From Aestuariibaculum suncheonense (GTDB lineage: Bacteria; Bacteroidota; Bacteroidia; Flavobacteriales; Flavobacteriaceae): 64,000 bases of DNA. Below, piece after piece: positions 62,532-64,000 of the stretch. Position 1 is the first letter of the stretch, and every line of letters begins with the position of its first letter. The stretch lies in NCBI RefSeq assembly GCF_014596935.1, contig NZ_JACVXC010000001.1, positions 186,001-250,000 of the forward strand. Reading direction: 5' to 3'. A program made the position numbers and the translations under genes. A model generated the notes under the pieces. That model saw nothing but the letters and a program-made list of their open reading frames with translations. It searched no databases and was not told the DNA's origin.

Positions 62532-63746
62532 TTAAATAAGCATCATTTTAGCTTTTTTAACGCCTTCAACTAAAGCATCAATTTCGGCTTTAGTATTGTA
62601 AAAAGCAAAAGAAGCTCGAACCGTGCCAGGAATAGAATAAAAGTCCATAATAGGTTGTGCACAATGATGACCGGTACGAACGGCAATACCTAATTTATCT
62701 AAAATAGTACCCACATCATAAGGATGAATACCATCCAAATTAAAGGAGATTACCGATGTTTTGTGTTTTGAAGTACCGTAAATAGTTAAACCTTCAATGG
62801 TTAAAAGTTTGTCTGTAGCGTATTGTAAAAGCTCGTTCTCGTAGGTTGCTATGTTGTCGAAACCAATAGTATTCATATAATCAACGGCAGCTCCAAAAGC
62901 GATGCCGCCGCAAATATTTGGTGTTCCGGCTTCGAACTTATGCGGTAAATCGGCATAGGTGGTTTTTTCGAAAGTCACTTCTGCAATCATTTCACCACCA
63001 CCTTGATAAGGCGGTAATTTTTTCAGCCATTCTTCTTTACCATAAAGCATTCCTTGTCCCGTTGGACCACACATTTTATGAGCTGAAGCTACATAAAAAT
63101 CGACGCCTAAAGCCTGAACATCTGGTTTTATATGTGGAGTAGACTGCGCCCCATCGATTAAAACAGCAGCACCAACTAAATGAGCCTGTTTAATGATGTA
63201 TTCGATAGGGTTTATGGTTCCTAAGGCGTTAGAGATATGATTTACGAATACCAGTTTGGTTTTGTCTGAAAGCAGATTGTCGAACTCCGAAATAACCAGT
63301 TCCCCATCCTGATTCATTGGAATGACCTTTAAGGTGGCTCCTGTACGTTCACAAAGCATTTGCCAAGGCACAATGTTACTGTGGTGCTCTAATGCCGAAA
63401 CGATTATTTCGTCGTCTTTGGTGAGTAATGAGGAAAAACCGTTGGCAACTAAGTTAATACCATGGGTTGTTCCTGATGTGAAAATAATTTCGTGCGCATG
63501 TTTAGCATTAAAGTGCGCCTGAATTTTTTGTCTGGCCTGCTCATATTTATCGGTAGCTTCCTGACTTAATGTATGTACGCCACGATGAATGTTCGCATTG
63601 TAGTTTGAATAATAATCTACAATAACATCAATCACCTGTTGCGGTGTTTGTGAGGTTGCAGCATTATCAAAATATACTAAAGGTTTACCGTTTACTTTTC
63701 GTGAAAGGATAGGGAAGTCTTTTCGTATGTTATCTACATTAAACAT
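62532..63746 (-). CDS. sufS: Cysteine desulfurase SufS
   Basis: 404-residue PLP enzyme taking sulfur from cysteine for Fe-S cluster assembly. Seen: N-terminal IRKDFPILSRKVNGKPLVYFDNAATSQ, SALEHHSNIVPWQ, IDGAQSTPH, the PLP lysine in VASAHKMCGPTGQG, and the active cysteine in VRTGHHCAQPIM (short loop typical of group II). Length is standard. The gene follows sufD after 99 bases that hold a structured repeat. Confidence 0.97.
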   Translation of the reverse strand: MFNVDNIRKDFPILSRKVNGKPLVYFDNAATSQTPQQVIDVIVDYYSNYNANIHRGVHTLSQEATDKYEQARQKIQAHFNAKHAHEIIFTSGTTHGINLVANGFSSLLTKDDEIIVSALEHHSNIVPWQMLCERTGATLKVIPMNQDGELVISEFDNLLSDKTKLVFVNHISNALGTINPIEYIIKQAHLVGAAVLIDGAQSTPHIKPDVQALGVDFYVASAHKMCGPTGQGMLYGKEEWLKKLPPYQGGGEMIAEVTFEKTTYADLPHKFEAGTPNICGGIAFGAAVDYMNTIGFDNIATYENELLQYATDKLLTIEGLTIYGTSKHKTSVISFNLDGIHPYDVGTILDKLGIAVRTGHHCAQPIMDFYSIPGTVRASFAFYNTKAEIDALVEGVKKAKMMLI

Positions 63747-63779
63747 GGCAGGTATATTTAGCCCCGATAGAGGTATTTG

Positions 63780-63838
63780 TTGAAGCTCTTCCTGACAGGT
63801 GTCGGGAAAGCGACTACCGGTAGCGGGAAAAGCTTCAA
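63780..63838. repeat. GC-rich nested inverted repeat between sufD and sufS
   Basis: Outer arms TTGAAGCTCTTCC (63780-63792) and GGAAAAGCTTCAA (63826-63838) match 12 of 13. Inside stand two smaller palindromes, GACAGGTGTC (63794-63803) and CTACCGGTAG (63814-63823), each followed by CGGGAAA. The RNA could fold as a three-way junction. The element is clearly richer in G and C than its surroundings. Confidence 0.75.
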
Positions 63839-63845
63839 AATAATT

Positions 63846-64000
63846 TTATAAATCGAACCCGATATTAACGCCTAATTTGTTGGCGATAAGCTTGGTGATA
63901 CGTTGTTTTATTTCTGGAATTTTAACTGAACTTAAAACGTTATTACTAAACGCATACATTAAAAGTCCTTTGGCTTCTTTTTCAGGGATACCACGCGAAC
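63846..64000 (-). CDS. sufD: SufD, C-terminal end only
   Basis: The last 50 or so codons of a minus-strand gene whose body lies beyond the right edge. Translation gives SRGIPEKEAKGLLMYAF, then a basic amphipathic helix KIPEIKQRITKLIANKLGV, and the stop at 63846-63848. The RGIPxxEAxxLLxxAF motif is the C-terminal signature of SufB/SufD scaffold proteins, and the immediate linkage to sufS points to SufD. It would act with SufB and SufC as the Fe-S scaffold complex. Confidence 0.85.
   Translation of the reverse strand, partial: SRGIPEKEAKGLLMYAFSNNVLSSVKIPEIKQRITKLIANKLGVNIGFDL

Overview
The window looks like a chromosomal core region of a member of the Bacteroidota, most likely the family Flavobacteriaceae. 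It is AT-rich. It carries several TonB-dependent receptors with carboxypeptidase-regulatory N-termini, families typical of the phylum (DUF4270, DUF2480, DUF3078, DUF5689), an atpD-atpC pair separated from the other ATP synthase genes, few Shine-Dalgarno sites, and promoters of the TAnnTTTG type close to start codons. Genus cannot be decided from the sequence alone. No tRNA, rRNA, CRISPR array, transposase, integrase or phage gene is visible, and no gene-free stretch exceeds 300 bases.

Left part (1-16 kb): the start of a TonB-receptor-like gene leaves the left edge. Divergent from it is a LytS/LytR-type two-component system followed by a NagX/HGSNAT-like membrane acyltransferase. Then come an error-prone polymerase V pair (umuC then umuD), atpD-atpC, a TonB receptor with a GDSL-type lipoprotein, and glmS, a DUF4270 lipoprotein and a half-length glycogen-synthase-like protein.

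Middle part (16-34 kb): housekeeping genes read mainly rightward: panC, panD, a UPF0104-type membrane protein, an esterase-fold lipid or secreted protein without its nucleophile, radA, ileS, a DksA/TraR-like protein, lspA and a large secreted protein. A leftward operon rimB-rimK-aspartoacylase-like-5-FTHF cyclo-ligase follows, and then uvrC with a patatin/beta-barrel protein.

Right part (34-64 kb): aromatic amino-acid catabolism (hmgA, hppD, kynA) is interleaved with a DUF3108 protein, an M23 peptidase and pgi. Next is an Oar-like TonB receptor and a small multi-haem-like membrane protein. A possible nucleic-acid or phosphoester scavenging island follows: two endonuclease/exonuclease/phosphatase paralogues flanking a TonB receptor and an OB-fold DUF5689 lipoprotein. 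Then come hflX, a class A penicillin-binding protein, DUF3078 and DUF2480 proteins, an ABC exporter, and the distal suf genes (sufT-like, sufE, sufS, end of sufD), split by an M43 metalloprotease and a small lipoprotein.

The observations most worth following are: a 59-base GC-rich nested inverted repeat between sufD and sufS, the EEP/TonB/DUF5689 island, the RimK/RimB/aspartoacylase-like operon, the half-length glycogen synthase and the serine-less esterase (both probable pseudoenzymes), and near-leaderless promoters at panD, uvrC and umuC. None amounts to proof of a new system.
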